DNA of 64,000 nucleotides. It comes from Acidobacteriota bacterium. Lineage in GTDB: Bacteria > Acidobacteriota > Terriglobia > Terriglobales > Acidobacteriaceae. Numbering within the stretch: the first letter of the stretch is position 1; every line of letters begins with the position of its first letter. This document shows positions 10,444-20,429 of this stretch, piece after piece. The stretch spans positions 1 through 64,000 of the forward strand of contig JAJYBU010000012.1 in NCBI GenBank assembly GCA_021778845.1, given 5' to 3'. The notes beneath the pieces are model-generated. The model was not told where the DNA came from, did not search any database, and saw only the letters and a list, made by a program, of their open reading frames with translations. A program made the translations under genes and the position numbers.

Positions 10444-11451
10444 CTACCCCTGATTCGCATCCCGCCTTGCCGCCTGAATCGCCCCCGTCAGCGCCGGCAC
10501 AACCTCAAACAGATCGCCCACCACGCCAATATCCGCAACCTCAAAGATCGGCGCGTCCGCATCCTTATTGATCGCAATCACCGTCTTCGCTCCCTTCATC
10601 CCCACCAGGTGTTGGATCGCCCCGGAGATCCCCACCGCCACATACAGCTTCGGTGCAACCGTCTGCCCCGAGCTTCCCACCTGCCGTTCCATCGGCAGCC
10701 AGCCCGCATCGCAGATCGGCCTTGACGCTGCCACATCCGCTCCCAGCGCGGCCGCCAGGTCCTCCACCAGCTTCAAATTCTCCTGCTCCCCAATCCCTCG
10801 TCCCACGCTCACAATCATCGCCGACGACGACAGGTCCACCGTCTGCGCCGCCTCTCGAAACGCCTCGCCCGGCTTCGTGCGAATCTTACCTGCCTCCAGC
10901 TTCGGAGCGAACGCCTTCACCTCGCACTCGCCCTCCTCGACCGCATCCGCGCGAAAACTCCCCGCCTGCACCGACGCCACGCACACCCCGCCCGCGCCCC
11001 CATGCCGATACTCCGCATTCAACTTCCCCTGCATCCACTGCCGCACAAACACCGACCCACTCTGCGCATCAACCCGTATCGCCGTCACATCCCCAATCAG
11101 AACCTCGCCCAGCCGCGTCGCCAACGCCGGCGCATAATCCCGCACCTGGTACGTATGCGGAAACACCACATGCTTCGGCTTCACCTCGGCAATCAACTGC
11201 TCCAGCGCCGCAACCCAACCATCCGCCGTGTACTGCTCCAGCAGCGTATCGCCCACCGCCCACGCCGCCGCCAGCTTCTTCGTCGCCAACTCCGTCACCA
11301 GCCCCGCAATCGCCGCACCCTCGCCCAGCACCGCAGCCGAGCACTCAACTCCCAACCCCGCAGCCAATGTCTGTCCCGCAGCCAGCGCCTCAAAACTCAT
11401 CCGGTGCCAACCCGCACCCTTGGTCTCCATCACCACCAATACACCACTCAT
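10444..11451 (-). CDS. etfA: Electron transfer flavoprotein subunit alpha
   Basis: C-terminal FAD domain GRGIGEQENLKLVEDLAAALGADVAASRPICDAGWLPMERQVGSSGQTVAPKLYVAVGISGAIQHLVGMKGAKTVIAINKD. Confidence 0.95.
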   Translation of the reverse strand: MSGVLVVMETKGAGWHRMSFEALAAGQTLAAGLGVECSAAVLGEGAAIAGLVTELATKKLAAAWAVGDTLLEQYTADGWVAALEQLIAEVKPKHVVFPHTYQVRDYAPALATRLGEVLIGDVTAIRVDAQSGSVFVRQWMQGKLNAEYRHGGAGGVCVASVQAGSFRADAVEEGECEVKAFAPKLEAGKIRTKPGEAFREAAQTVDLSSSAMIVSVGRGIGEQENLKLVEDLAAALGADVAASRPICDAGWLPMERQVGSSGQTVAPKLYVAVGISGAIQHLVGMKGAKTVIAINKDADAPIFEVADIGVVGDLFEVVPALTGAIQAARRDANQG

Positions 11452-11480
11452 CTGCTTCCTCCGGCCTTCTTCTCTGCCTC

Positions 11481-12281
11481 TTAAATCTGTGACATCGGCA
11501 GCGGCCCCAACACCAGGTTGGAGATATTGCTCACCGTCGCCTCAAAACCAAACCGCGGTTCCGCTTGCAGCTTCTTCCACTGCGGATCGTTCGAAAACTT
11601 CTTCCAGTCGCCATCCAACTCCGCGTCATCCGCAAAGCTCAGCATGTACGTCAGGCTCGGCATCCGCGATCCGATCAGCGTATCTCCAAAGAACACCGGT
11701 TGCGCACCCGAGCGCTTGAAGACCTCGAACTCTCCACTGTGAAACATCTCAACCTTGCGCACATGGTCGCGCATCGACGGGCTCTCATACGTCCGTAGCT
11801 GGAAGATCCGCTTCGCCCCGGTAGCTGTCATCGTCGGCACCGTCATCCGCGGCCATCCCGCAAACGCCGACAGCAGCCAGCTCTCCACCCGCACAAACGC
11901 AGGCGAAACCGCCGGCGCATTCCAGAACGCATCGGCCAGCTTCACAAACTCCTCATCCTTCGCAAGCTGTTGGTCAAGCGTCGCCAGCGACTCCACCGAC
12001 CGGCTCGGAATCAGCAAATAATTCGCCGGCGCGTCCGGCCCAAACTTCAGTTCAAACGCGCCCACCGGCGTCATCCCCATGCGATGCAACGCCGGGATCA
12101 GCACGCTGAAATAATCCGCAGTCAGCTTCACCTGCGGACCACTCTGCAACTGGTACCGCCGAATCTGGTAGTACTCACGGTCGTCACTCCGCGCAGCCTG
12201 CGCCAACGCGCCACGCGCCGCAGTTGCAGCAGTTGCCGCCGTAGCAGCAAGCGATGCGGCTAGAAATTCGCGACGTTGCAT
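11481..12281 (-). CDS. NIPSNAP family protein with Tat-like signal
   Basis: MQRREFLAASLAA signal; YYQIRRYQLQSG and IFQLRTYESPSM repeat domains. Confidence 0.8.
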   Translation of the reverse strand: MQRREFLAASLAATAATAATAARGALAQAARSDDREYYQIRRYQLQSGPQVKLTADYFSVLIPALHRMGMTPVGAFELKFGPDAPANYLLIPSRSVESLATLDQQLAKDEEFVKLADAFWNAPAVSPAFVRVESWLLSAFAGWPRMTVPTMTATGAKRIFQLRTYESPSMRDHVRKVEMFHSGEFEVFKRSGAQPVFFGDTLIGSRMPSLTYMLSFADDAELDGDWKKFSNDPQWKKLQAEPRFGFEATVSNISNLVLGPLPMSQI

Positions 12282-12348
12282 TGCATCTCCATTGCATCCA
12301 TTCTTGCGTCTGACATTCCCACGCCCTCCCGCATCGCCCGCTCGCCGG

Positions 12349-13128
12349 TCACAGCACCTTCACTTCAAACTTCAGCCGTTCCACCAGCTTCGCCGCAATC
12401 TCATCAGCCGAGCCCGTCAGCATCTCCGTCTGCTTCACTCTCACCGGCGGCGACACCCGCACTATCTCATCCACGCGCTTCCCCGCCGCAGCAGCCTCCA
12501 CCTCGCGCATCTCCTTCTGCCGCGCCCGCTTGATCCCCATCAGCGTCGCATACCGCAGCCGGTTCCCCCCCGACTGCACCGTCAGCAGCGCCGGCAGCGG
12601 CATCTCCACCTGCTGCATCCAGCCATCCTCCAACTCACGCTTCACCTTAATGCCGCCGCTCACCAACTCCACCTGTAGCACCAGCGTCGCATGCGGAACA
12701 CCCAGCAACTCCGCCATCACCACGCCCGTCTGCCCAGCTCCCAGGTCATCCGACTGCAACCCAGTCAGCACCAGATCCGCAGTCTCCCCCCGCACCGCCT
12801 CCGCCAGCAGCCGGGCCACATCCAGCGAGTCCCGCTCGCCCAGCGACCCCGCGCCACTCTCCGGCGTCACCACATGCACTGCCCGGTCCGCACCCTTGGC
12901 CAGCGCCTCGCGCAGCGTACTCTGCACCCGCTCCGGCCCGGCGCACAGCACCACCACTTCGCCATCACCCGCGCGTTCCTTCAACTGCAACGCCTCTTCC
13001 AGCGCATACGCATCCGGCTCATTCATCGTCCACGCCACATCGCTCTCGTCGACACCGCGCCCATCCGCCGCCACACGCACCACCGCATCGCGTTCCGGCA
13101 CCTGCTTCACCGCCACCACAATCTTCAT
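12349..13128 (-). CDS. etfB: Electron transfer flavoprotein subunit beta
   Basis: MKIVVAVKQVPERD, MNEPDAYALEEALQLKE, LTGLQSDDLGAGQTG. Confidence 0.95.
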   Translation of the reverse strand: MKIVVAVKQVPERDAVVRVAADGRGVDESDVAWTMNEPDAYALEEALQLKERAGDGEVVVLCAGPERVQSTLREALAKGADRAVHVVTPESGAGSLGERDSLDVARLLAEAVRGETADLVLTGLQSDDLGAGQTGVVMAELLGVPHATLVLQVELVSGGIKVKRELEDGWMQQVEMPLPALLTVQSGGNRLRYATLMGIKRARQKEMREVEAAAAGKRVDEIVRVSPPVRVKQTEMLTGSADEIAAKLVERLKFEVKVL

Positions 13129-13230
13129 TCCAACTCCACTCGGCGGCTACACCGCCAACGCCCACCCAGCCTATCGCACCACCACCCCGGCTGTCTCCGC
13201 ACAGGCGATTACAGAACCCGCCGCACCTCC

Positions 13231-14634
13231 TCAGTCACTCTGCGCCTCCAGCGCTCGCGCCTGCGCTGCCTCCTGCCACACCGCCTCTTCATGCAGCCTT
13301 TGGTCCCCGGAGACCGAAGCATCGCCCGAGATCCCATACGCCACCGCTGCACCAATCAGCGCCGGAATCAGAAACGCATGTCCACCCGTAGCCTCGGCGA
13401 CGAACACCACCGCCGCCAGCGGTGTCTTGTACGCCGCAGCTATAAACGACGCCATCCCCACAGCCGCATACAGCGCCAGCGACGGGCTATGCACCACCGT
13501 CTGCGCAAACGCAATCCCCAACCCGCCACCCGTCAGAAACAGCGGAACGAACATCGCGCTCACGCCCCCGGCCCCAAGCGTGAACGCTGTCGCCGCCAGC
13601 TTGAGGATGCCGAACACCACCAGCTCGCTCGAACTGTGGCTCTGCGTAAGAATCGTCCCCACAGCCTCATAGTTCGGGCCCAGCGGAATCAGCGTCCCCG
13701 GATACATCTGCACAAACCACAGCCCGCACAGCCCCGTCAGCAGCCCGCCAATCGACAGCTTGATCCAGTGCGCCGCCTTCCACCTCACCACAAAGCCGCG
13801 CAGATACCGGAACGCAATCACAAACACCACAGCGAGCAGCCCAATCAACATTCCCAGCACAGCACTCCACAGCAAATCGCGCATCGTATATGAGCCCGAT
13901 CCGTTGAAATCGAACAACGGCTTGCTGCCCATGAACGCCACCAGCGTCATATACGACACCACCGAAGCAATCAGCGACGGCATCAGCGCCTCATGCGCCA
14001 GATCGTCCTTGTACGGCATCTCCAGAGCGAACACAATCCCCGTCAGCGGCGCTCGAAAGACCGCCGACATGCCCGCCGCAGCTCCGCAGATCAGCATGAT
14101 CCGCCGATCCCGCGCGTCCAGCCGAAATCGGCGCATGCCATGCAGCTTCGACCACAGCCATGACCCAATCGCCGCACCGCCATAGATGCTCGGCCCTTCC
14201 AGGGCAGCGCTGCCGCCGAAGCCCACCGTCGTCACCGCCGCCAGCAGCTTGGCAGGAAACGCACGCATGTCAATCGCACCCTCATGCTCGTGATAGGACT
14301 GAATCACTTCTTCGGTAGAGTGCTGGTTCGGATCGCTCGTCAGGTACTGCATAATCAGGCCAGTCAACGCGCAGCCCACCACCAGCCCCGGCACAATCGC
14401 CCAATGATGCCCCAGGTAGTACGCCAGAATCGGCGGCCACATCTCGCGCAGAATAATCGCCGCAATCGCCGTGATCGTCAGCCCCGCCGTCACTCCGATC
14501 AGCGGCGCAATCAGCAGCCACTTATGCAGATTGCGCGCATACGCCGCCCTCAGATCCTCCTGCACCCTCGGCACGTACCGGCGCAGCAATGAGTACTGCA
14601 TGAATGGTTTTGCCGCTGTCCTTTGAGTCACCAC
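13231..14634 (-). CDS. CLC-family chloride channel/antiporter
   Basis: GGSAALEGPSIYGGAAIGS, FRAPLTGIVFALE, LGAGGVSAMFVPLFLTGG. Confidence 0.9.
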   Translation of the reverse strand: MVTQRTAAKPFMQYSLLRRYVPRVQEDLRAAYARNLHKWLLIAPLIGVTAGLTITAIAAIILREMWPPILAYYLGHHWAIVPGLVVGCALTGLIMQYLTSDPNQHSTEEVIQSYHEHEGAIDMRAFPAKLLAAVTTVGFGGSAALEGPSIYGGAAIGSWLWSKLHGMRRFRLDARDRRIMLICGAAAGMSAVFRAPLTGIVFALEMPYKDDLAHEALMPSLIASVVSYMTLVAFMGSKPLFDFNGSGSYTMRDLLWSAVLGMLIGLLAVVFVIAFRYLRGFVVRWKAAHWIKLSIGGLLTGLCGLWFVQMYPGTLIPLGPNYEAVGTILTQSHSSSELVVFGILKLAATAFTLGAGGVSAMFVPLFLTGGGLGIAFAQTVVHSPSLALYAAVGMASFIAAAYKTPLAAVVFVAEATGGHAFLIPALIGAAVAYGISGDASVSGDQRLHEEAVWQEAAQARALEAQSD

Positions 14635-14711
14635 ATTCTCCCTTGCGCTGAGTTCGTTGCCCTAAAACCCTTGCTCTGCATCCCTTGCCCTGATTCCTCG
14701 CACGACCGCAT

Positions 14712-15134
14712 CTAATCCGTAAGAGCCTTAAGCGCAGCCGCCAGTTGCGGCCCCAGCTCATTCAGTTCACGCGCATGGTCCGACGACAGCTTTCTCAGCA
14801 GCCGATTCCCCTCCGCCGTCATCTTCAACACCACATGGCGGCGATTCTCCGGATCGCTCGTCCGCACAATCAGGCCAGCCTCCTCGCAGCGGTTCCCCAA
14901 CTCCACCACGCTGTGATGCCGCAGCGCCAGCCTCTCCGCAAGATAGCCCACCGCCGTCACCGTTCCCTTCGGCGCACCCGCAATCTGCAGCAACAACTGA
15001 TGCTGCTGCGGCGTCAGGCCCACCCGCGTCGCAGCCTCTTCGCTGAAGTGCAAAAACCTCCGCAGCGCAAACCGAAACTCGGCAAGCTCCTGAATACGTC
15101 GCTCAGCATCCTCCACCTTCAGCCTCTTCACCAT
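14712..15134 (-). CDS. MarR-family transcriptional regulator
   Basis: wHTH: PQQHQLLLQIAGAPKGTVTAVGYLAERLALRHHSVVELGNRCEEAGLIVRTSDPENRRHVVLKMT. Confidence 0.85.
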   Translation of the reverse strand: MVKRLKVEDAERRIQELAEFRFALRRFLHFSEEAATRVGLTPQQHQLLLQIAGAPKGTVTAVGYLAERLALRHHSVVELGNRCEEAGLIVRTSDPENRRHVVLKMTAEGNRLLRKLSSDHARELNELGPQLAAALKALTD

Positions 15135-15194
15135 TCAGCTATCGTAACACGATACGTAAACCCATCAGCGATTCATCTCCGCATACTCGCCTCT

Positions 15195-15941
15195 CTACCG
15201 TCCGCGTATTGCCTGGATCAGCAACGCCGTCCCCACACAAACCAGCCCGCCATACACATACTTCAGATACGCATCTCCCCGCAGCCGGTGATTCACCGCC
15301 CTGCCCAGAAAAATCGCTGGCACCACCACCGGCAGTGCGATCAGGTAGTCATGCGTCACCGCCGGAACCCACAACCCCGCATACCAGTAGCTCACCATCG
15401 CCACCACGCTCGCCGGCAGAAAGTATCCCTGCAGCGTCGCTCGAAAATGTTGCGGAGACCATCGCCGCATCGCACCATACATCACCAGCGGAGGCCCGTT
15501 CATCCCATACGCGCCCCCCAGCACCCCAGCCAGAAACCCGCAGCCCATCAACCAGCGGCGGCTGTCATCGCGCAGCTCAGGCGGCTTCGTCCCCACCAGA
15601 AAATATCCTGCGAAGACCACAATCACGACCGCCAGAACAGCCTTCACCAACCGCTGATGGCTGCTGGCCAACAGCGCAACGCCCATCGGAACACCAGCAA
15701 ACGTGGATACCAGCAACCATCCCGCGCTGCGCACATGGATCTTTCTCCAGTCCTGCACCACCACCACGCCGGCGACAGTGATCGACAGCAGCACCGCCAG
15801 CGGGGCCGCAACCCCCACCGGAAGAATCAGCGCCAGCAGCGGCACCGCAATCAGCGCCTCACCAAATCCGAATGTCGATCGAATCAGCGTAGCGACGAAC
15901 ACCACCACCAGCACCCACACCGTCGTCGTATGCAGCATCAT
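15195..15941 (-). CDS. TauE/SafE-family sulfite exporter-like permease
   Basis: Multi-TM; IRSTFGFGEALIAVPLLAL, GGAYGMNGPPLVMY. Confidence 0.85.
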   Translation of the reverse strand: MMLHTTTVWVLVVVFVATLIRSTFGFGEALIAVPLLALILPVGVAAPLAVLLSITVAGVVVVQDWRKIHVRSAGWLLVSTFAGVPMGVALLASSHQRLVKAVLAVVIVVFAGYFLVGTKPPELRDDSRRWLMGCGFLAGVLGGAYGMNGPPLVMYGAMRRWSPQHFRATLQGYFLPASVVAMVSYWYAGLWVPAVTHDYLIALPVVVPAIFLGRAVNHRLRGDAYLKYVYGGLVCVGTALLIQAIRGR

Positions 15942-17890
15942 TCCTTCGCCGCAGTCTGCGCCGCCAATCCTCGTGCGGCAAGCTGCGCAATATCCAACAA
16001 CTGCGGCGGCGCATCTCCACCCACCGCGCCCAGCGCATCGCGGAACATCGAATTACAGAACGGGCAAGCCGTCCCGATCGTCTCCGCGCCGGTCGCAATC
16101 AACTCCTGCGCCCGCACATGGCTCACCCGTTCTCCGCTCTCTTCCCCCAGAAACGCCAACCCGCCTCCGGCCCCGCAGCAGAACGACCGCTCCCGGCTCC
16201 GCTCCGCCTCCACCAACTCGCCCGCCGTCGCCACCACCGCGCGCGGCTCGTCATACACCTCGCGATACCGCCCCAGGTAGCAAGGGTCGTGATACACAAC
16301 GCTCTCGCCCGTCTGCTTCGGCAGCAGGTGCGCATGCCGCGCCATAAACTCCGAGTGGTGTTCAATCTCCGGCGCTACGCCATACTCCAGCCAGTCGGTC
16401 GCAATCGTCCGCACGCAGTGCGGGCAGATCGTGACAATCTTCTTCACGCCCGCCGTCGCAAACGTCTTCAGCCCCTGCTCCGCAAGCTCCCCAAACAGCA
16501 GATCATTCCCCAGCCGCCGCGCCGGATCGCCCGTACACTTCTCCTTCTTCAGCACGCCAAACTCCGTCCCCAGCGCCCGCATCACGCGCGCAAAGTCCGA
16601 CACAATCTCGCGCCCCTTCGGGTCATAGCTTCCCATACACCCCAGCCACAGGCAGTACTCCTGGCTCCCATCGAAGATCGGAAACTCCTGCTTCGCAATA
16701 AACTTGTCCCGCTCCATCGAACTCATGCCCAGCGAGTTTCCCTGCTTCTCCAGCGCCAGAAACAGCTTCGTTCCGAACCGATCCTCCCACGCTCCCGTAT
16801 TCACCGCACCCCGCCGCAGCCCAATCAACACCGGCAGATGCTGCACCCCCACCGGGCACTGATACTCGCACGCACCGCACGTCGTACACGCAAACACGGC
16901 CTCCATCGACAGCGCCTTCTGCTCCCCATCCAGCAGCGCCACCTCGCTCCCCGGCCCCTCCGCATTCAGATACGACCTCACCCCCAGCACAATCTCCTTC
17001 GGGCTCAGCACCTTCCCCGTATTGGCCGCCGGGCAGTGTTCCGTGCACCGCCCGCACTCCACGCAGCTATAAGCCTGCAGCGCAATCAACTGCGTCAGGT
17101 CCTTCCCCGCCACCAGCCCGAAGTCCTCATCCCCCTCCAGCTTCGGAAGCTGCGAAAACTCCGGCCGCTTCAGGAACACCGTCAGCGGACTTAGCACCAA
17201 ATGCAAATGTTTCGTGCCCGGAATGATCGGCAGAAACGCCAGCAGCGTCAGCGTATGTACCCACCACAATCCCGCAGCCGCCACGCCTCCATCCGCCACA
17301 AACAGCGCCGCAAGATAGCTCACCATCAGCATAAAGATCAGCCCGGCAATCACCCCCGACTCCACCGAAACCTTCTCCCCCAGCCACCGCGGCCGCACCA
17401 CAAACCGCCGCACAAACAGTCCGCCGATGCTCACCGCCACCAGCAGCGCCCACACCGCCGCATACCCCACATAGAACGTCCCAAAGCCCCCCGCATACTG
17501 CAAAAACCCGCACCCGAACCCCACCGCAATGTGATTCAGCGACACCAGCGCGAACGCCAGAAATCCCCAGAACACAAACGCATGAGCCAGACCCGGCAGC
17601 GGCCGCTGCCTGATCACCTTCGCCTGGCACAGCACCTCCCACACAAACTTCCACACCCGTTTCCCCACCGGCCGCAGCGAAAAATCCGCATCCTTCTTCG
17701 CCCCCCACACATTCCGCGCCATCGGCGCCAGTCGCCACGCAAACACCCCCGCCGACGCAGCAATCAGCGCCGCCAGCAGCAGCCTCTCAGCCACCGGAAA
17801 TCCACCCGGCTCCGCCAGTCTCATCCCCTGTCCCACCACTTCCAACACGCCAGCGATCACGCCTGCCTCCACACTTCCAGCGAACGCCAC
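15938..17890 (-). CDS. Membrane-bound (Fe-S) oxidoreductase, CCG-domain / putative ETF:menaquinone oxidoreductase
   Basis: NarI-like TM N-terminus; CVECGRCTEHCP and CTTCGACEYQCP 4Fe-4S motifs; CCG domains DPCYLGRY...FCCGAGGG. Confidence 0.87.
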   Translation of the reverse strand: MAFAGSVEAGVIAGVLEVVGQGMRLAEPGGFPVAERLLLAALIAASAGVFAWRLAPMARNVWGAKKDADFSLRPVGKRVWKFVWEVLCQAKVIRQRPLPGLAHAFVFWGFLAFALVSLNHIAVGFGCGFLQYAGGFGTFYVGYAAVWALLVAVSIGGLFVRRFVVRPRWLGEKVSVESGVIAGLIFMLMVSYLAALFVADGGVAAAGLWWVHTLTLLAFLPIIPGTKHLHLVLSPLTVFLKRPEFSQLPKLEGDEDFGLVAGKDLTQLIALQAYSCVECGRCTEHCPAANTGKVLSPKEIVLGVRSYLNAEGPGSEVALLDGEQKALSMEAVFACTTCGACEYQCPVGVQHLPVLIGLRRGAVNTGAWEDRFGTKLFLALEKQGNSLGMSSMERDKFIAKQEFPIFDGSQEYCLWLGCMGSYDPKGREIVSDFARVMRALGTEFGVLKKEKCTGDPARRLGNDLLFGELAEQGLKTFATAGVKKIVTICPHCVRTIATDWLEYGVAPEIEHHSEFMARHAHLLPKQTGESVVYHDPCYLGRYREVYDEPRAVVATAGELVEAERSRERSFCCGAGGGLAFLGEESGERVSHVRAQELIATGAETIGTACPFCNSMFRDALGAVGGDAPPQLLDIAQLAARGLAAQTAAKE

Positions 17891-17983
17891 AATAGCAGAC
17901 GCGCCCCACCTCGTGCCGTGACGACTTCTGCCCCAAACGAAAACGGCGAGCCGCAGCCCGCCGTCTTACCCAAACCAAAAATA

Positions 17984-18268
17984 TTAGTAGCTGAAAAACT
18001 CGTTCAACCCGCGCCGCAGCTGAATCCCGGTCGTCAGGCATACCGCAGACGTCAGGAACAGAAACCCATCCCAATACGCCAGCGGATGAATCCAGCCCGG
18101 CGAGTACGTCAGGTCCTGGCCACTCCATATCGTGATAATCGTGCCAATAATCAGTGTCTGAAAACCCACCACCAGCAGCATCTGCCCGCGCCGCCGCCGC
18201 CGGTCGATCTGGTCCACCTGCTCCGGTGTCAGGTGCCGCTCTTCGACGGGGATCAACATGTTGGCCAT
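17984..18268 (-). CDS. Small hypothetical membrane protein (94 aa)
   Basis: ORF with two predicted hydrophobic segments, fills the intergenic space. Confidence 0.55.
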   Translation of the reverse strand: MANMLIPVEERHLTPEQVDQIDRRRRRGQMLLVVGFQTLIIGTIITIWSGQDLTYSPGWIHPLAYWDGFLFLTSAVCLTTGIQLRRGLNEFFSY

Positions 18269-18379
18269 GGCATCTTCGCTCCTGCTGCAAACTCTGCGTC
18301 CGGCTGTAACACCGACGCTCCCCGCATTAAATCACAAACCATCCTCGATGCGAAACCGCTCCCGCCCGTCCCCGCACCC

Positions 18380-18748
18380 TCACCCCAGCGTTCGCCGCCC
18401 AAACGCAGCCCGAATCCGTTCCGCGCGATTCTCCGCCGTCCCCACCGCCGCCTGCTGCAGGTCTGCCACCGACTGAATCCCCACCACCTCAAACCGCTTC
18501 CGGCAGCGAATATTCTTGCACCCCACCAGGTCATCGCGCCGCACCATGTAGCTGCGCGCCTTGGCAAACTTCGCGCGGTCCAACTCATCGGCTCCGCGCG
18601 GTACCTGCGCCCGTTTGCGCCGCACCAGCCAGGTCAACTCATACTCCCCCGGCTGTCCGCAGTGCGGGCAAATCATCGTGTGTTTCTTCTGTTCCGTCAC
18701 TTCTTCGAAGAAGTCGCGCTCTTCCATTGCTTCCCTCGCCGCCTTCAA
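18380..18748 (-). CDS. Hypothetical zinc-ribbon-like protein
   Basis: CPHCGQ...CKNIRCRKRFEVVG cysteine pairs. Confidence 0.55.
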   Translation of the reverse strand: MKAAREAMEERDFFEEVTEQKKHTMICPHCGQPGEYELTWLVRRKRAQVPRGADELDRAKFAKARSYMVRRDDLVGCKNIRCRKRFEVVGIQSVADLQQAAVGTAENRAERIRAAFGRRTLG

Positions 18749-18909
18749 TCTAGGTCAACACGCGCGCGTTCAACCCACTCTCAGAATACGCCTCGCCCTC
18801 CATCCCGAACGTCCTCACACCCTGCCTTTCTCTCTCCATTTCATCTCCAAATCCTTCTTCGCTGCATCCATCAGGAGTACGCTGTACTTCAACCCGGAGG
18901 TTCGCATCC

Positions 18910-19098
18910 ATGCCCCAGTCAAAATCCAAGGCAAAGAAGCAGGTCTTCTCCGCCACCAAAGCCGTCAAGTCCAACGCCCGCGAGCGTCTCGGATCGCCCC
19001 CGCCCTCGCATCCCCTCCCCACGCTCAAGGACAAGATCACCGCCCGCCCCAAACACAAGGAAACCTTCGCCGACCTGCTCGAAGTCAAGGACGAATAA
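18910..19098 (+). CDS. Small basic hypothetical protein (62 aa)
   Basis: ATG ORF immediately upstream of and co-oriented with the SIMPL gene. Confidence 0.5.
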   Translation: MPQSKSKAKKQVFSATKAVKSNARERLGSPPPSHPLPTLKDKITARPKHKETFADLLEVKDE

Positions 19099-19100
19099 CC

Positions 19101-19835
19101 ATGCCACTCCGCCCGCTCGCCCTCATCTTCACCGCCATCATCGTGGCGCTTCCCCTCTCCGCCCAGCAGATCCAGATCGGCAAAGACAACAAGACCATCG
19201 CCATCACCACCTCCGACGAAGCCTCCGCCCTCGCCGACACCGCCGTCCTCACCATCGGCTTCGACTCCTTCGGCAAGGATCAGGACACCACCTACGCCGA
19301 CGCCACCCGCACCTCCAACGCCATCATCTCCGCCATCACCACCTCCGGCACGCCTAAAGACGCCATCCAGAGCCAGCAGCAAGATCTCACTCCCCTCAAC
19401 CCCGAGAACTTCCCGGACAAACCGCACTACGCCGACGGCATGCGCTTCCAGTTCTCCCAACGCTGGCAAGTCACCGTCCCCGCCGATCAGGCCGCCAATC
19501 TCCTCCAGCTAGCCATCACCTCCGGCGCCAACAACAGCGGCAACATCCAGTGGCAACTCAGAAACGACGAAGCCCTCCAGTCCGACGCAGCACGGAAAGC
19601 CCTCCATCACGCCCGCGACATCGCCTCCAGCATGGCCCAGGGTCTCGGTGTCCAACTCGGCCCCCTGCTCTACGCCAGCAATCAGGCTCCCGCCCCGCGC
19701 ATCTTCCCCATGTCCCGCATGAGCAGTGAAAGCCCCGGCGACGTCCTCCGCAACCGTACCCTCAAGCCCCTCGCCATCTCCCCCGCCCGCATCACCCGCT
19801 CCTCCACCGTCTACGCCGTCTTCGCCATCGAATAG
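19101..19835 (+). CDS. SIMPL domain (DUF541) secreted protein
   Basis: Signal peptide, then ITTSDEASALADTAVLTIGFDSFG...ALHHARDIASSMAQGLGVQLG...SSTVYAVFAIE. Confidence 0.85.
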   Translation: MPLRPLALIFTAIIVALPLSAQQIQIGKDNKTIAITTSDEASALADTAVLTIGFDSFGKDQDTTYADATRTSNAIISAITTSGTPKDAIQSQQQDLTPLNPENFPDKPHYADGMRFQFSQRWQVTVPADQAANLLQLAITSGANNSGNIQWQLRNDEALQSDAARKALHHARDIASSMAQGLGVQLGPLLYASNQAPAPRIFPMSRMSSESPGDVLRNRTLKPLAISPARITRSSTVYAVFAIE

Positions 19836-19870
19836 AAGCCATCCCCACAATAACCACCCGACGAAGATAC

Positions 19871-19930
19871 TGTCATCTCGACCGCAGCCAAACGGCTTTA
19901 TCGTTTGGCGTAGTGGAGAGACCTGCAGTT
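19871..19930. repeat. Interspersed repeat copy with internal hairpin, intergenic
   Basis: TCATCTCGACCGCAGCCAAACGgctttatCGTTTGGCGTAGTGGAGAGACCTGCAGTTT; shares TCATCTCGACCG and GTGGAGAGACCTGCAGTT with the scpA copy. Confidence 0.7.
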
Positions 19931-19994
19931 TGGTAGCGCTGCTACGCTCGATACTTGCTGGAGAATTGCTACCGGGCCCTCTGATCAAGCTTTT

Positions 19995-20064
19995 GCTTTG
20001 AAGGGGCGGGACTTCAGTCCCACCATAACTCCAGCCAGATCAATGCGGCTTTAGCCGCTGAGGG
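19995..20064. repeat. Two short palindromic repeats downstream of the SIMPL gene
   Basis: GGCGGGACTTCAGTCCCACC and GCGGCTTTAGCCGC. Confidence 0.55.
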
Positions 20065-20429
20065 AATGCACGGAACTTGTTCAGCGTTTCACTGGAAGCG
20101 TCCCCCATCGACCCAGCGAGTCGCCAACCTCTCCCCAGCGCACTCCCGCGCCTGCGACATTTCGTACGCCCGTCGTCCCCCTCAAAATAAATCTCTCTCC
20201 CGCCAATCCATCTCCCACTCCCGCTCGTTCTCCTCACGAAGCCAAGCACCACCCGGTGCCTGCGATCCGCAGCCAACCCGCCGCGGCCAGCGCCACCGGT
20301 ACAGTCTCAACTCGTAACCCTCATCCGTCTTTGGCGATCGTTCCAGACGCGAGCCTCTCTGCGTCCCCGCCCCACTGTGTCCGATCGCCAACTCCATTCA
20401 CCGCCAATCAACCCCGTCAGGAGACTCCC

